From Pisolithus tinctorius (Eukaryota; Basidiomycota; Agaricomycetes; Boletales; Pisolithaceae): 64,000 nt of DNA. Shown piece by piece: positions 45,848 through 55,817 of the stretch (the first letter of the stretch is position 1; each line of letters opens with the position of its first letter). Made by a program: the position numbers and the translations under genes. The DNA is taken from contig JANFAH010000007.1 in the NCBI GenBank assembly GCA_024663395.1, forward strand, positions 2,294,001 to 2,358,000, written 5' to 3'. Under the pieces are notes generated by a model, which saw only the letters and a list, made by a program, of their open reading frames with translations, was not told where the DNA came from and did no database searches.

Positions 45848-48635
45848 TTACCGGATGCTCTTCCTGAAGCGCCGCTTGAGTTCTATCAAAGTCCATGCTC
45901 GCGCCTGGGTCAGAGTAGATTCCAGCTGCGCTTTTACCTCGGCATATTCTTTCCCGAGGTCTTCCGCGGCCTCCTGATTCGCTCCCTCGGTCTCTGTTTG
46001 AATTGCTCGACGCAGTTCCAGCTCCCTCTCTGCGAGTTCTTCCAAATGAAAGCACAACTCCCACCCAGCAGCAGTTTCCGATAACCCCGACTTTATAGAA
46101 TCTGAAATCTTCAGCTGCGACTGCACCTGGGCCGCTTCCTTTTCCCAGCGTACTATGGATCCAAGTAATTGTATGGCTGATTCTTGGGTGTTCAGGTGCT
46201 TGAACGTCGTAGATCCTCGCAACCTCACCGCCTTCCAATAACCATTTTTGAGCTCCCTCAGCCTCTCCTCACCAACTTCATGTTCCACTTGGTCCCACAT
46301 TGTAGTAACCAGGATAACCCTAGATAAGTCGTGTCTCCCGCATAGCTCTTGGGAAACTTGTAGGTCCTTCAATGGGGTCCCAACTGTATGATTGTCTGAT
46401 ATGCGATGAAAGTAAAGAATAGCTGAAAGCATGGGCTTTTCTGCGTATCTTAATGGGTTTGCGAAATTCATCGTAAACGTCATAGGAATATAGGAAATAC
46501 TTACTCTTTCCCCAACCACTCCGAAAGCATTGCCAAAACCTCCAAGTCGGATTTCCCCGTATCACCGAACCCAGGAGTGTCTACCAGCACCACACTGGAT
46601 CCTTCGAACATACATCTGGTGATCTTGATCTCATCAGTACGAGCCAAACCCTCGCCCGCCCTCCCATTGACATGTTCTATGAACTACGTCAGGCCAGTTT
46701 ATGCTATGTAAATATACACATTTCATGAGGAGCTTACCGAACTTTTCCCAGAAGCGACCGGTCCTATTAACCTGTCAGGTAAAGATGGTGACTAAGAAGA
46801 TGCTACGAAACATGACATCTGACTCACGCAATTATAATGTCCTTTGTATTTGCTTCCGATATACCAGCTTCCGGGGACATGTCTCCCGTCGTCGAACCTG
46901 ATGCCTGATGAGATTGAGGAAAATATGGCTAATATCCAACTCGCACTGGCTGGTCGGTACACCTCCTGCTCTCCTGGCGCAAGCGTCTCCAAAAAACCTA
47001 TTTGCAGAGGATTGTCCTCGACGATCAGGTTGACACAATCGTTCTCCTCAGCTTATGGGCGAAGCAGGTTGTGCACACTTATCGTTCTGATCACATATGA
47101 ACGAAGGCACTTACTCTTTTGGGTGGTGGGAGCTGTGAAAAACTCAGTGCTGGAAGGGGACATGTTGGTGTCAGCAGCAGAAGCCGGGTATTCTAGAGTA
47201 GTCTCCATCAATGCGATGGTTTTTGATGCGTGGTCTGTCACAAGATCACTACTAGCGACCTCTGGGTTCCTATCAAGAGGAATAGGGAAAGTTTAAATGA
47301 GCGGCGATGACACAGGGGCATAAGGGGGCAGATATGTAGAGTTGCTTTATTGATACGTCGCTACGCCAGAGATTCTGACTCACTGTGGTATCGGGTGACG
47401 TTCTGCTTCTTTGCGGGTGGAAGCATCAAGTGGCATTAAGGCCGACCTAGCTTGGCACTGCAAAAACGCAGTCAAAACAAAGAGACGTTCGCAAAGGAAT
47501 TGAGTACAGACGACGGCAGCCTTGACTTTCTCTAACACGTCCTTCATTGTGGGACGTGACGAAGGATCACGTCCCCAGCATGAGGTGCAAATCTCCCACC
47601 ACGCGTCTGTCAGGCGAAATTGCGTTAGCTCATCGCCAGGATGGGGTGGTAACTTGTAGTGTGTTATCCTGAAGAACACATTTACTGGATTGCGGCAATC
47701 GGGAAAAGGTACTGCTCGAGTGAATAACTCCTAGGAATAGAATAAATGCTGTTCGAAAAAACAAACCAAGAGGATCACCAGAGTCGTCATCCCGAATGCC
47801 CACACGTCGCTTTTTATTGACGCAGGGCAGTCATCTAGAAGCTCTGGGGCCATCCAATGGCACGAGCCTCCGCGGATGGCATCGACAGTCATGCTGAAGG
47901 TAGAGACATTTAGGGTTGCAAGGCCGAAGTCAGTCAGCAGCGCCCGGCGATCACTGGACACCAGTACATTCGGCTAAGGAAGCAGGTGTCAACTAGAGGT
48001 AAAGGCAACCATAAACCGAGCACACTTACGCCTTTCAGATCTCCATGGATTACTGGGCCCAAATCATGACTATGAAGATAGTGCAGTCCGCTCGCAATGT
48101 CTTCGAGCTATAAAAAAAAGTATGTCAAGCAGCGCGCAAGTGAATAACACACACTTCGTCTCACAAGCGGCCGTGGATCATTCTCTGTAGCTTGGACATA
48201 AGTGTACGCGTTTCCCAGTGACATCCATTCAGATACTATCGAAACTGTGCAATCAAATTCTGTACAGATCCCAAGCATGCGGACGATGTTCTCGTGGTCT
48301 AGCTTTGACCATGTATGCACCTCTCGAAAGATATGCTAAATGGGAACGACTCAGCTCGAAGCGTGATGAGGCCATCGGAAATCCTGCACCTTCAATTCAT
48401 CGTCAGTCCCAGAAGCTGTGCTATGGAAGGTTTTGATCGCCACTTCGGTTCCATCCGGGGACAGTGTACCGTGGTATACACAAGCAGTACCACCGCGCAG
48501 AGGATTCCTCCCCATGGAGCGACTGACTCGACCGCCGAGATTGATACCGAATCTAGATGCCCGATCAGAGAGCTTTTGTAGCTCCATCATTGCTTTTTGA
48601 TGCGCGGTATCTGGCAAGGAACAATCCCGCTCCAT
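45848..48635 (-). CDS. Kinase-GTPase fusion copy
   Basis: Start ATG 48635 (MERDCSLPD), stop 45848. Kinase: VAIKTF (about 48440), HREV-type second exon, HGDLKG (about 48035), TDFGLAT, WMAPELLDD, DVWAFGM, RPTMKDV. The linker is readable if a 62-nt intron and shifted acceptor sites (TAAG near 47047, CATCAG near 46885) are used; these mirror introns in the 39470-42762 copy. GTPase: P-loop LIGPVASGKSS (about 46740-46765), VLVDTPGFGD, LVTTMWDQV, then a coiled-coil tail. The protein ends a few codons earlier than its sisters because ACA is TAA. Upstream sequence equals that of the 55818-58703 copy up to the RRM gene, so both derive from one segment. Confidence 0.65.
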
Positions 48636-48959
48636 CGATGACGGTTGTTGAGCAAGAATGAGTTACACGCTAGGTCTGCACAGTGGAGTGTTGAGTTTAT
48701 GCCGTAAAGATAACGGTGCCTTGGCTACCGCCGATGGCAGTGGACAAGGTCGCATTTCCTGAGTGCTGTTGGTGGAATGATCTAATTAGGCAATGTTGTT
48801 TAGTCTCTGGCGTGAATTGTTGGTCCAATGAGCTATACAACCGTAGGTGATAGGGCACTGTGAAGGTCTCGAGTGATGTACTCAGACAACGTCGAGACTC
48901 GAAAATGGTCCCAATTTGCAACGACAGCCTGAGATCCGATACTGTCGTACATCGCAGCT
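48636..48959. repeat. Duplicated 5' flank of kinase-GTPase gene
   Basis: Shares GCAACGACAGCCTGAG and surrounding blocks with 58780-58985, upstream of the last copy. Confidence 0.5.
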
Positions 48960-49780
48960 GCTAAAAGCTGTAAGCTCGATTTGCTGATAGATGGCTCTCC
49001 TCGCATCTTCAGGCGAAGCAGATTCGACGATGCTGGGGAGAGGTTGGCACCAAAGACCAGCGCACAAACGAGGTGGTATATATACCCGCAACCCTTGGAG
49101 ACCGCAGTTGGAGTGACGAGTACTTCGGCGAAGAGAACCTCTCCAGCTATTAATCCCCGAAAGAAAACTCCTACCAATATCCTCTCGAATCATTCCAACC
49201 ATCCAACCCTAACACCAGCGAAAAATGACAAGGGGCCACCGCCGCCACTGCCAACTGCCACTCCTGGATCCAATCATCTTCATCAGCTCAGACTCGATTC
49301 GCCGGCCAACAACTACAGATGCCTTTCTCTCCAAGAAACGAGCAAGCGTAGAGCGGATGCGTGTGAGTAGCATTGCGTCATCTCTCCCCCTCTTTCGCAT
49401 AACGAAAAAAAAGTCTAATCTGGGATTCCCCAACCCACCTCCCCTCATTAATCCCATTGGATCGCGGTACTTGACATCGTCACTGAGACTGCTGACATCC
49501 GTGAAGGGCATTCATGAGCAAACGGATCCGATGGTCTGCGGTCACGACTATGAAAGCGGAACTGCGGCCTGGGGCAGCGAGTGTGACCTCGGTATCACGA
49601 CGATGCAGACCGTCTACGAAGTGACCTCGATCGATTACGACTGCGAGAGCGCTTACGCCACTGCGTCCAACGTCAACACCGACTTGTACATTGCGACATG
49701 CATCAACCATCAGCCTCTCCATTTCGTTGCTCTTCGGGCTCTCAATGGTCAGTGCGACGGCCACGACCTTGTGATAAGAA
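48960..49780 (-). pseudogene. Partial pseudogene of the three-RRM mRNA-binding protein
   Basis: Near-identical blocks to 60830-61700. It covers the SR-rich exon (about 49780-49540), the first half of RRM1 (DVKYRD) and the piece around SPEDARRAI. The first ribonucleoprotein motif YVGNLSYD is destroyed by a deletion (SSLSDDVKYRD), and RRM2, the Gly-rich part and RRM3 are absent. Confidence 0.75.
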
Positions 49781-50084
49781 AGATATCAGAAACATTAGAA
49801 AACTGTTCCGGTGCAGCACAGGTACAGTATCTATTTGAATCCCATGCCCAAGGTCATGAGAAGGAGGGTTCGGTGTTGAAATTTTGAAACGTCACGTTGA
49901 CAATCAGTACTTGGAACAAGCTGATCATTCGTATCAGCAAAGTACACGATTCCAGTCTCGCACTATAATAAACATTTACTTACTGACTTGTTTAGTTGAG
50001 CGAACTACGATTGACTACGACTAGTCGCTGGAGTTTGGACTGAGATATCATAAGAACCTTGCACCCCACCAACGTCGGTGGCCA

Positions 50085-50755
50085 CGATGAGGAATCGGCT
50101 AAACACCCACGTTGAACAACACCACTCCAGAGTCCAAACATCTTTCCTTAGCCTGGTCCAGCAATCCTTCCCTCTTAACTCCCTGTCGACCTTCTCAGGT
50201 TCCTCGATATCCAAACCAGCCACCTTCGGTTTACCCGCTTCTTCCCGCCTAACGGTTTCAGTCGCAATATGTTCCTCAGCCTCCTCCGAACACTTCTTCC
50301 TGACGAATGGCTCAGACATTCTTGAGAGACAGCTAGAGAGTGGATTGGGCAGTTAGACGGGGCCAGCCGCTAATCGTGCATCTTTGTTGGTCGAAAGTAC
50401 TGGTCAGTATCGCCGTCTCCGATGACGATGCACCCATTCACGACGACGTTGCTTGTTATTCGTAACTGACACCGTCGTAGGCACGATGCCCGAGATTTTT
50501 AGCGCACCACCTCTCTTTGGTGATTCCACAACCAATCAAGCAATCCTCTTCTCACCTCCATTCGCTTTCAAGACGAAGTCGGAGCCGACATACCCCAACT
50601 ATACTCGTCCCCTTGCCGACTTGTCTCTACCTGACGGTCCACCCTCCCCAAGGTCTGACCTCGCGATTACACCCTTATCTGCCCGGCTAACCTCGTTACC
50701 GCAGATGGGCTGTAGTTTAGCCAATGTGTCTTCAACTGGAAATATCGATTTCTAG
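50085..50755 (+). pseudogene. mid1 pseudogene (third copy, 5' fragment)
   Basis: Matches exons 1 and 2 of 31164-32648 but lacks the start codon and signal peptide, has an early stop at about 50356, has lost the intron 1 donor (GT became AT), and ends after SSTGNI at about 50750 before the cysteine-rich part. Upstream bases 49800-50080 also match the true gene's upstream region. Confidence 0.8.
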
Positions 50756-51119
50756 CACGACTATGGCCTCTGGGTGCATCCATGGCAAACGAGTTCAATA
50801 ATTTTCACACGTTACCTTTCCGCATGAGACACCTCACCATCAACGGTCCCAATAACGCATCTTCAAATGTGACATGCCAAGTAGTACGGCATACCCAATT
50901 GACATCCAACATAGGTGCATCGTCTAAAGTGTAAATAACCCTGACGAGTTCGGCGACATCCCTCCTATGCAACCAGGACCATTCACCTGTCCCTTGAACA
51001 ACTGCAGACACCGATTGCATCCGACGTTGGTGGTTGTCTCTCACAACGCAACTGCACTCAAGTACCTACTACATCAATTTCCTCCTGCAAGCAAGGTCGG
51101 TACCGCACCTGGCGGCATT
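50756..51119. other. Spacer, nothing recognised
   Basis: Short frames only, between two pseudogene fragments. Confidence 0.3.
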
Positions 51120-51600
51120 TCCAGAATCCTGCCAGTACCTTCAATATAGCCTCTCCTCGCGACAGTCTGCTATGAAAGGCTTTGATTGCCATTTCTGGGA
51201 CCGCCTGGGATCAAGATACCATGGTATACACTGGTGGTGCCGCCGCACGGAGGATTGCTTCCCAAGGTGTGACTGATTCTACTGTTGAGAGTGGTACTGT
51301 GTGATCAGAGAGCTCGTACAGCAGAGAAGATAGCTCCATCTGGAGAACTCAGCGACATGTCCAAGTACAGACGACGGCAGCCTTGACTTTCTCTATGATA
51401 TCCTTCATTGTGAGACGCGATAAAGAACCACGTCCCCTGCACGATGTGCAATCTCCCACCACACATCTGTCCAGAGGAATTGTGTTGGCTCGTTAGTAGA
51501 GCGGGGTGACAGTTTCCCCTGCAGTGATCTCCCGAATTATGTCGACAATCACGGGAGGGTACTGCTCGAGTGAACAGATCCTAGCCATATGGTGAATGTT
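51120..51600 (-). pseudogene. Kinase fragment spanning a C-lobe/N-lobe junction
   Basis: On the minus strand a degraded kinase C-lobe exon (51600 to about 51370, with TQF-, CTS- and RPTMKDI-like remains) is followed directly by a degraded N-lobe exon (about 51345-51125, with MELSSLLYELSDH and VYHGILIPGG-like remains). This is the same order as the in-frame junction in 11283-14639, so it is a relic of two kinase cassettes once in tandem. Confidence 0.6.
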
Positions 51601-52095
51601 TCGTGCAGTTTGCTGATGCTAGATGAGGGAGTCACCTCATTGTCCTATATTCCTACCGAAGTTGCCATCTCAATTCCCAAGCCAATCCCGCACTCATCAT
51701 CTGCCTAGTCGTCAGCGCGCCTGTACAAACTTTGATTCCTAAGACGAGGTGATGTCCTTCTGCATATGCCTCAACTGAACAAATTAGAATGCACCTCTGG
51801 CGTCTAATAACGACTCAGAGGTACGTCTCACGGCGGCTGCAGTGTGTTGGGTTGTAACGTATGCTTGTCAGATTTAACATGTTGCCTTCATGATGCTACT
51901 TCACATGTAACATTACTCCAGGATCTGAGCAATAAGTGTGCCTGAATTGCATCGGGTATACGATGTGGCAAGGTTGACGACATTGCGTGCACGCAGTGAG
52001 TCGCATGTCCCACACGCGCGGCATGCATGTCGCGCTACCGCAGCCAATACTTAACATGAGTAGGCAGCACTCAGCGTGTGTAACTCTCTTGCTCG
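51601..52095. other. Upstream region of the plus-strand kinase copy
   Basis: No gene is supported. The region separates divergent kinase sequences. Confidence 0.35.
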
Positions 52096-53736
52096 ATGAC
52101 TGTCACCGATGGAGCAGCCTATCCTTCCTTACAACAAGCGGTGGAACTATCCCCCGTGTTGCACGAGCTCTCTGAACGGGCATCTCGATACAGTATCAAT
52201 CTGAACGGTCGGATCAATCGCACCTTGGGAAGGTTCCCTCAGCGCGGTAGTACTGCCATCGTATACCAAGGTACTTTGATTCCCGACGACACCGAAGTAG
52301 CAATCAAAACCTTCCGTTGCACACTGTCGGGTAGTGAGGCTGACTTGAAGGTACCGGCAGAATTCTTGATGTTCCTCACAGCTCGAGCTGAGTGTTTCTC
52401 ATTCAGCGTCTATTTCGGGAGGTGCATATATGGTCGAAGCTGCGTCACGAGAACATTGTTCCCCTGCTTGGAATCTCCACAGAATTCGATTCCACACTTT
52501 CGATCATATCTGAATGGATGCCATTGGGGAATGCAAATACTTATGTCCAAAATACGGAGAATGATCCGCGGCCGCTGGTGAGCCGAATGGGTGTGTCGTT
52601 TACTTTCGCGTTACCTGACATACTTGTTTAGCTCGAAGACGTCGCAAGCGGACTCGACTACATCCATAGTCATGAGTTGGGTCCAGTAGTCCATGGCGAC
52701 CTGAAGGGGGTAAGTGTACTTGATTTATAGCGTTTGCGGTTGACCCATCCTTCGATAGCTCAATGTGCTGGTGTCTAGTAATCGCCGGGCGCTACTGAGC
52801 GACTTCGGTCTTTCCACCCTACACGTATGCACGTTCAGCATGACCGTCGAAGGCATCCGCGGAGGCTCGTACCATTGGATGGCCCCAGAGCTTCTGAATG
52901 ATTGCCCTCCGTCAGTGGCGAGCGACGTTTGGTCATTTGGGATGACGACTCTGGTAGGTTGTCTGATGTGCCCTTCCCACGATACTCACTGCACGTCTAG
53001 GAGTTGTTCACTAGAGCGGTACCTTTCCGCGATTGTGCATCTCCCGCAAATGTGTTCGGTAAGTTAATGAATGGGAAACTACCGCCTCGCCCTACTCAGG
53101 AGTCGACAAAATTTCGCTTGTCGGATGCATGGTGGGAGATTTGCATGGCGTGCTGGAGGTCTGATCCTTCATCACGTCCTACAATGAAGGATATCACAGA
53201 GAATGTCAAGGCTGCCATCGTCTGTACTCAACCCTTCGGCCAAATTATCTGTGTTTTGACTGCACTTTTGCAGTCTCAAGCTGGGCCAGCCTTAATGCCA
53301 CCTGAAGCTCCTGCCTCCAAAGTGGCAAAAAGTCACCTGATACCACGGTAAGTCAGAAATCCCAGTAGACTGGTACACCAGTATACTAACTCTACGTGTC
53401 TGCCTGCTTTATGCTCCTCTGTCATCGCTGCTCGTCTGAACTTTCATTACCTCTCTTGGAAGGAATCTTGAGGTCATCGAAAGTGATACTGCGACAGACC
53501 AGGTGTCAGAAAGCATTGTGTTGATGAGAACTGCACTGGAGTACCCGGCTTCTGCTCACACCACCATGTCCCCTCTCAGCACCGAGTTTTTCACGTGTCT
53601 CGTTCCCCAACCTCCTGTCATGTCAGAAAATGATAAGTGTATACCACCAGCTTTGCCCACAGCCGCCAAGGGCAATTCCGTCAACACGAATCAAAGCAAT
53701 GTCAAGGACGACTTTATGTCAACAGCTACGAGTTAG
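52096..53736 (+). CDS. Kinase part of the plus-strand kinase-GTPase copy, cut off from its GTPase
   Basis: Exons 52096-52350, 52407-52577, 52632-52709, 52759-52953, 53001-53219, 53274-53347 and 53463-53736. Kinase motifs: VAIKTF, RLFREVHIWSKLRHENIV, HGDLKG, SDFGLST, WMAPELLND, DVWSFGM and RPTMKDI. In sister copies the linker exon is spliced at ACAG|GTGCGAG; here the site reads ACAGCTACGAG, so the donor GT has become CT and translation runs into TAG at 53734-53736. A weaker GTCAAC donor just upstream could in principle restore the join. The ancestral start MEQ is out of frame, and MTVTDGAAY at 52096 is the in-frame start. Likely a working kinase on its own. Confidence 0.7.
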
Positions 53737-53774
53737 GTCTTCCCCATATTTCCACGTGACCTAATTCTCACCAG

Positions 53775-54969
53775 GGTTGCCAGTGAGCTTCAGGAGCCAG
53801 ATGACACCTTCACCTCTGACATTGGAAAATGAATCCCAAGGAGTTGAGGAAGCATGTAGGAAGGACATTATAATTGCGTGAGTAACATGTCATGTCTTGT
53901 AGCATCTTCTCACTCACCCTTTAACTGCCAGGATAATGGGACCAACCGGTTCTGGGAAAAGTTCGGTGAGCTCCTTGTGGAATATGTATATAACATAAGC
54001 CAACTAGGGGTAGTTCATAGATAAAGTTACAGGGCATACGGGCGTGGGGGTGGGGCATGATCTAACTTCTCATACAAGTGAAGTCAAAGCCACCAGATGT
54101 ACGTTTGAAGAATCCAGTGTGGTTTTGGTAGACACTCCCGGGTCCGATGGTATGACGAAAGCTGACTTGAATGTCCTGGAGATGATTTCCAATTGGCTGA
54201 ACAAGGAGTAAGCGTCTCCAATATTCTTATTGTATGTGCTATGAATTCCAAGGATCCATTAAGATACCAGAAGGGGACCACACTCGCAGCCATTCTCTAC
54301 TTTCATCGTATAACGGACAATCACATGCCAGCTGGAACCCCACTGAAGAACCTGCGAGTCTTCCAAAAGTTGTGCGGAAAAAATGCCATGCCCAAAGTCG
54401 TCCTGGTCACTACAATGTGGGATGAAGTGGAAGAGGATGTTGGCCAGCAGAGGCTGATGAAGCTCAAGGACGGTTATTGGAAGGTGATGACGTCCGGAGG
54501 GTCTACAACATTCGAGTATATGAACACGCAAGCATCAGCCATGCAGTTACTTGAAGCCATTGCATGCCAAGAGAGGGAGCAAGAAGGAATACGGTTGCAA
54601 GAAGAGATTTCAGAAATGGGGTTGGAATTGCGGGAGACTGCTGCCGGGCAGGTATTGTGTTGTACTTTGGAAGACCTTGCAGGGGTGCGGATGGAAGTGC
54701 TTCGAAAAATCCAAGCTGGGAGCAAGGGGACAGACGAGAAGGCCATCCAAGACCTCTGGAAAGAATATACCCAGATGAACGCTCAACTGACCCCTGCTTT
54801 GACCGAGGCGCGATTACTGAGGATGTCGGTTAAGCAACGCTCAAACAAAAGCATTCGCACAGGATGGAGAAGTGAGTTAATTACCCCTCCCCTTCCTGCC
54901 ACGTGAACTTCTACATGTCTTGTAGAAACTGGGGGTGAGAAGACAGCGAAGGGTCGAAGATCCATGTGA
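53775..54969 (+). CDS. GTPase part of the plus-strand kinase-GTPase copy
   Basis: Exons 53775-53877, 53932-53965, 54014-54207, 54264-54871 and 54926-54969, all in phase. P-loop GTPase: IMGPTGSGKSS (G1), FIDKVTG with GHDLTS (switch I region), VLVDTPGSDG (G3), LVTTMWDEV at the G4 position; then a roughly 120-residue heptad-rich helical tail and a basic end (KGRRSM). It belongs to the G-domain family abundant in mushrooms and distantly like AIG1/septin-type GTPases. It normally continues the kinase gene just upstream (52096-53736); with the linker donor lost it has no obvious start codon of its own, so it may be silent unless the weaker splice is used. Confidence 0.65.
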
Positions 54970-55817
54970 TGACACGGGCAGATTCATGATATTTATTTTT
55001 CCTTTTTCATCTGTGATTCCTACCTCATGTTCTTAAGTGCTCCTGACATACTAGTGATACCTGTGAATGCACAAATACAAATACACCCAGGATCCTCATG
55101 GGAATAAATGCAGTGTCGATGCAAGTGCTGGGTGGAATACACAACCACAGGGTAAGGCAATAAAGAGCCAGGACCATTTTGTAGTAAAGGCTGATTCGCA
55201 AAAGATACCCTGAACTCTTGCAACATTACTCATGTAAGCAGAGGAGGGAAAAGACATCAGTATAGGGCAGAAATAAGGAAGACATTTGTACACTGCTCTT
55301 CCAACCTCCAGGGCCAACAACTCATATACCCTATGAGATACAATAAAGTAAAGTGACCGAAGTGCATACTCCGTCGCACATGTTTGTCTGTTTGCATACA
55401 CAAGCTGCTGCCAGCACCAGCACTTGGGCTGCAGCAGTGGGTATATACTGTGCTGGTGGTAATGACAAAGAGAGGTGATCCAGCAGCAGACACAAGGCAG
55501 CCAAGGGTCAAAAAAGAAATGGAAGACGATGACCTAGTGCTCCACCCTTGTCTAAGTGACGGGCAAGTATCAAAGTAAAGGTCCCATTGCACTTGGGTGA
55601 TGTTGTTGGAATTCGGTGAGCCAGCTCTACCGAGAGCATGCGCTCCAATCTTATTATTTCATCGCTCCTAACGCCAATCCGGTTCGGAGATCTTGATGGA
55701 ATGCAACAACTCGAAGTCAGTCAATGGAGTGGAATGGGAAACAGCACTTATGTAAGAACGTGAGGTAGGAATCGCAAGTGACAAAGGAAAATAAATATCA
55801 TGAATCCACCCATCTCA
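54970..55817. repeat. Spacer with CpG-poor insert and duplicated flank
   Basis: Bases about 55020-55580 have few CG and a different composition from the flanks, like the block at the left end, suggesting a methylated repeat; no terminal repeats found. 55600-55817 is the 3' flank also seen at 39220-39460. Confidence 0.45.

Noticed and set aside
46860..47110. Frameshift in the linker of the 45848-48635 copy
   Set aside because: A 62-nt intron ending in CATAAG and an acceptor at GCATCAG restore the frame, and the same intron exists twice in the 39470-42762 copy.
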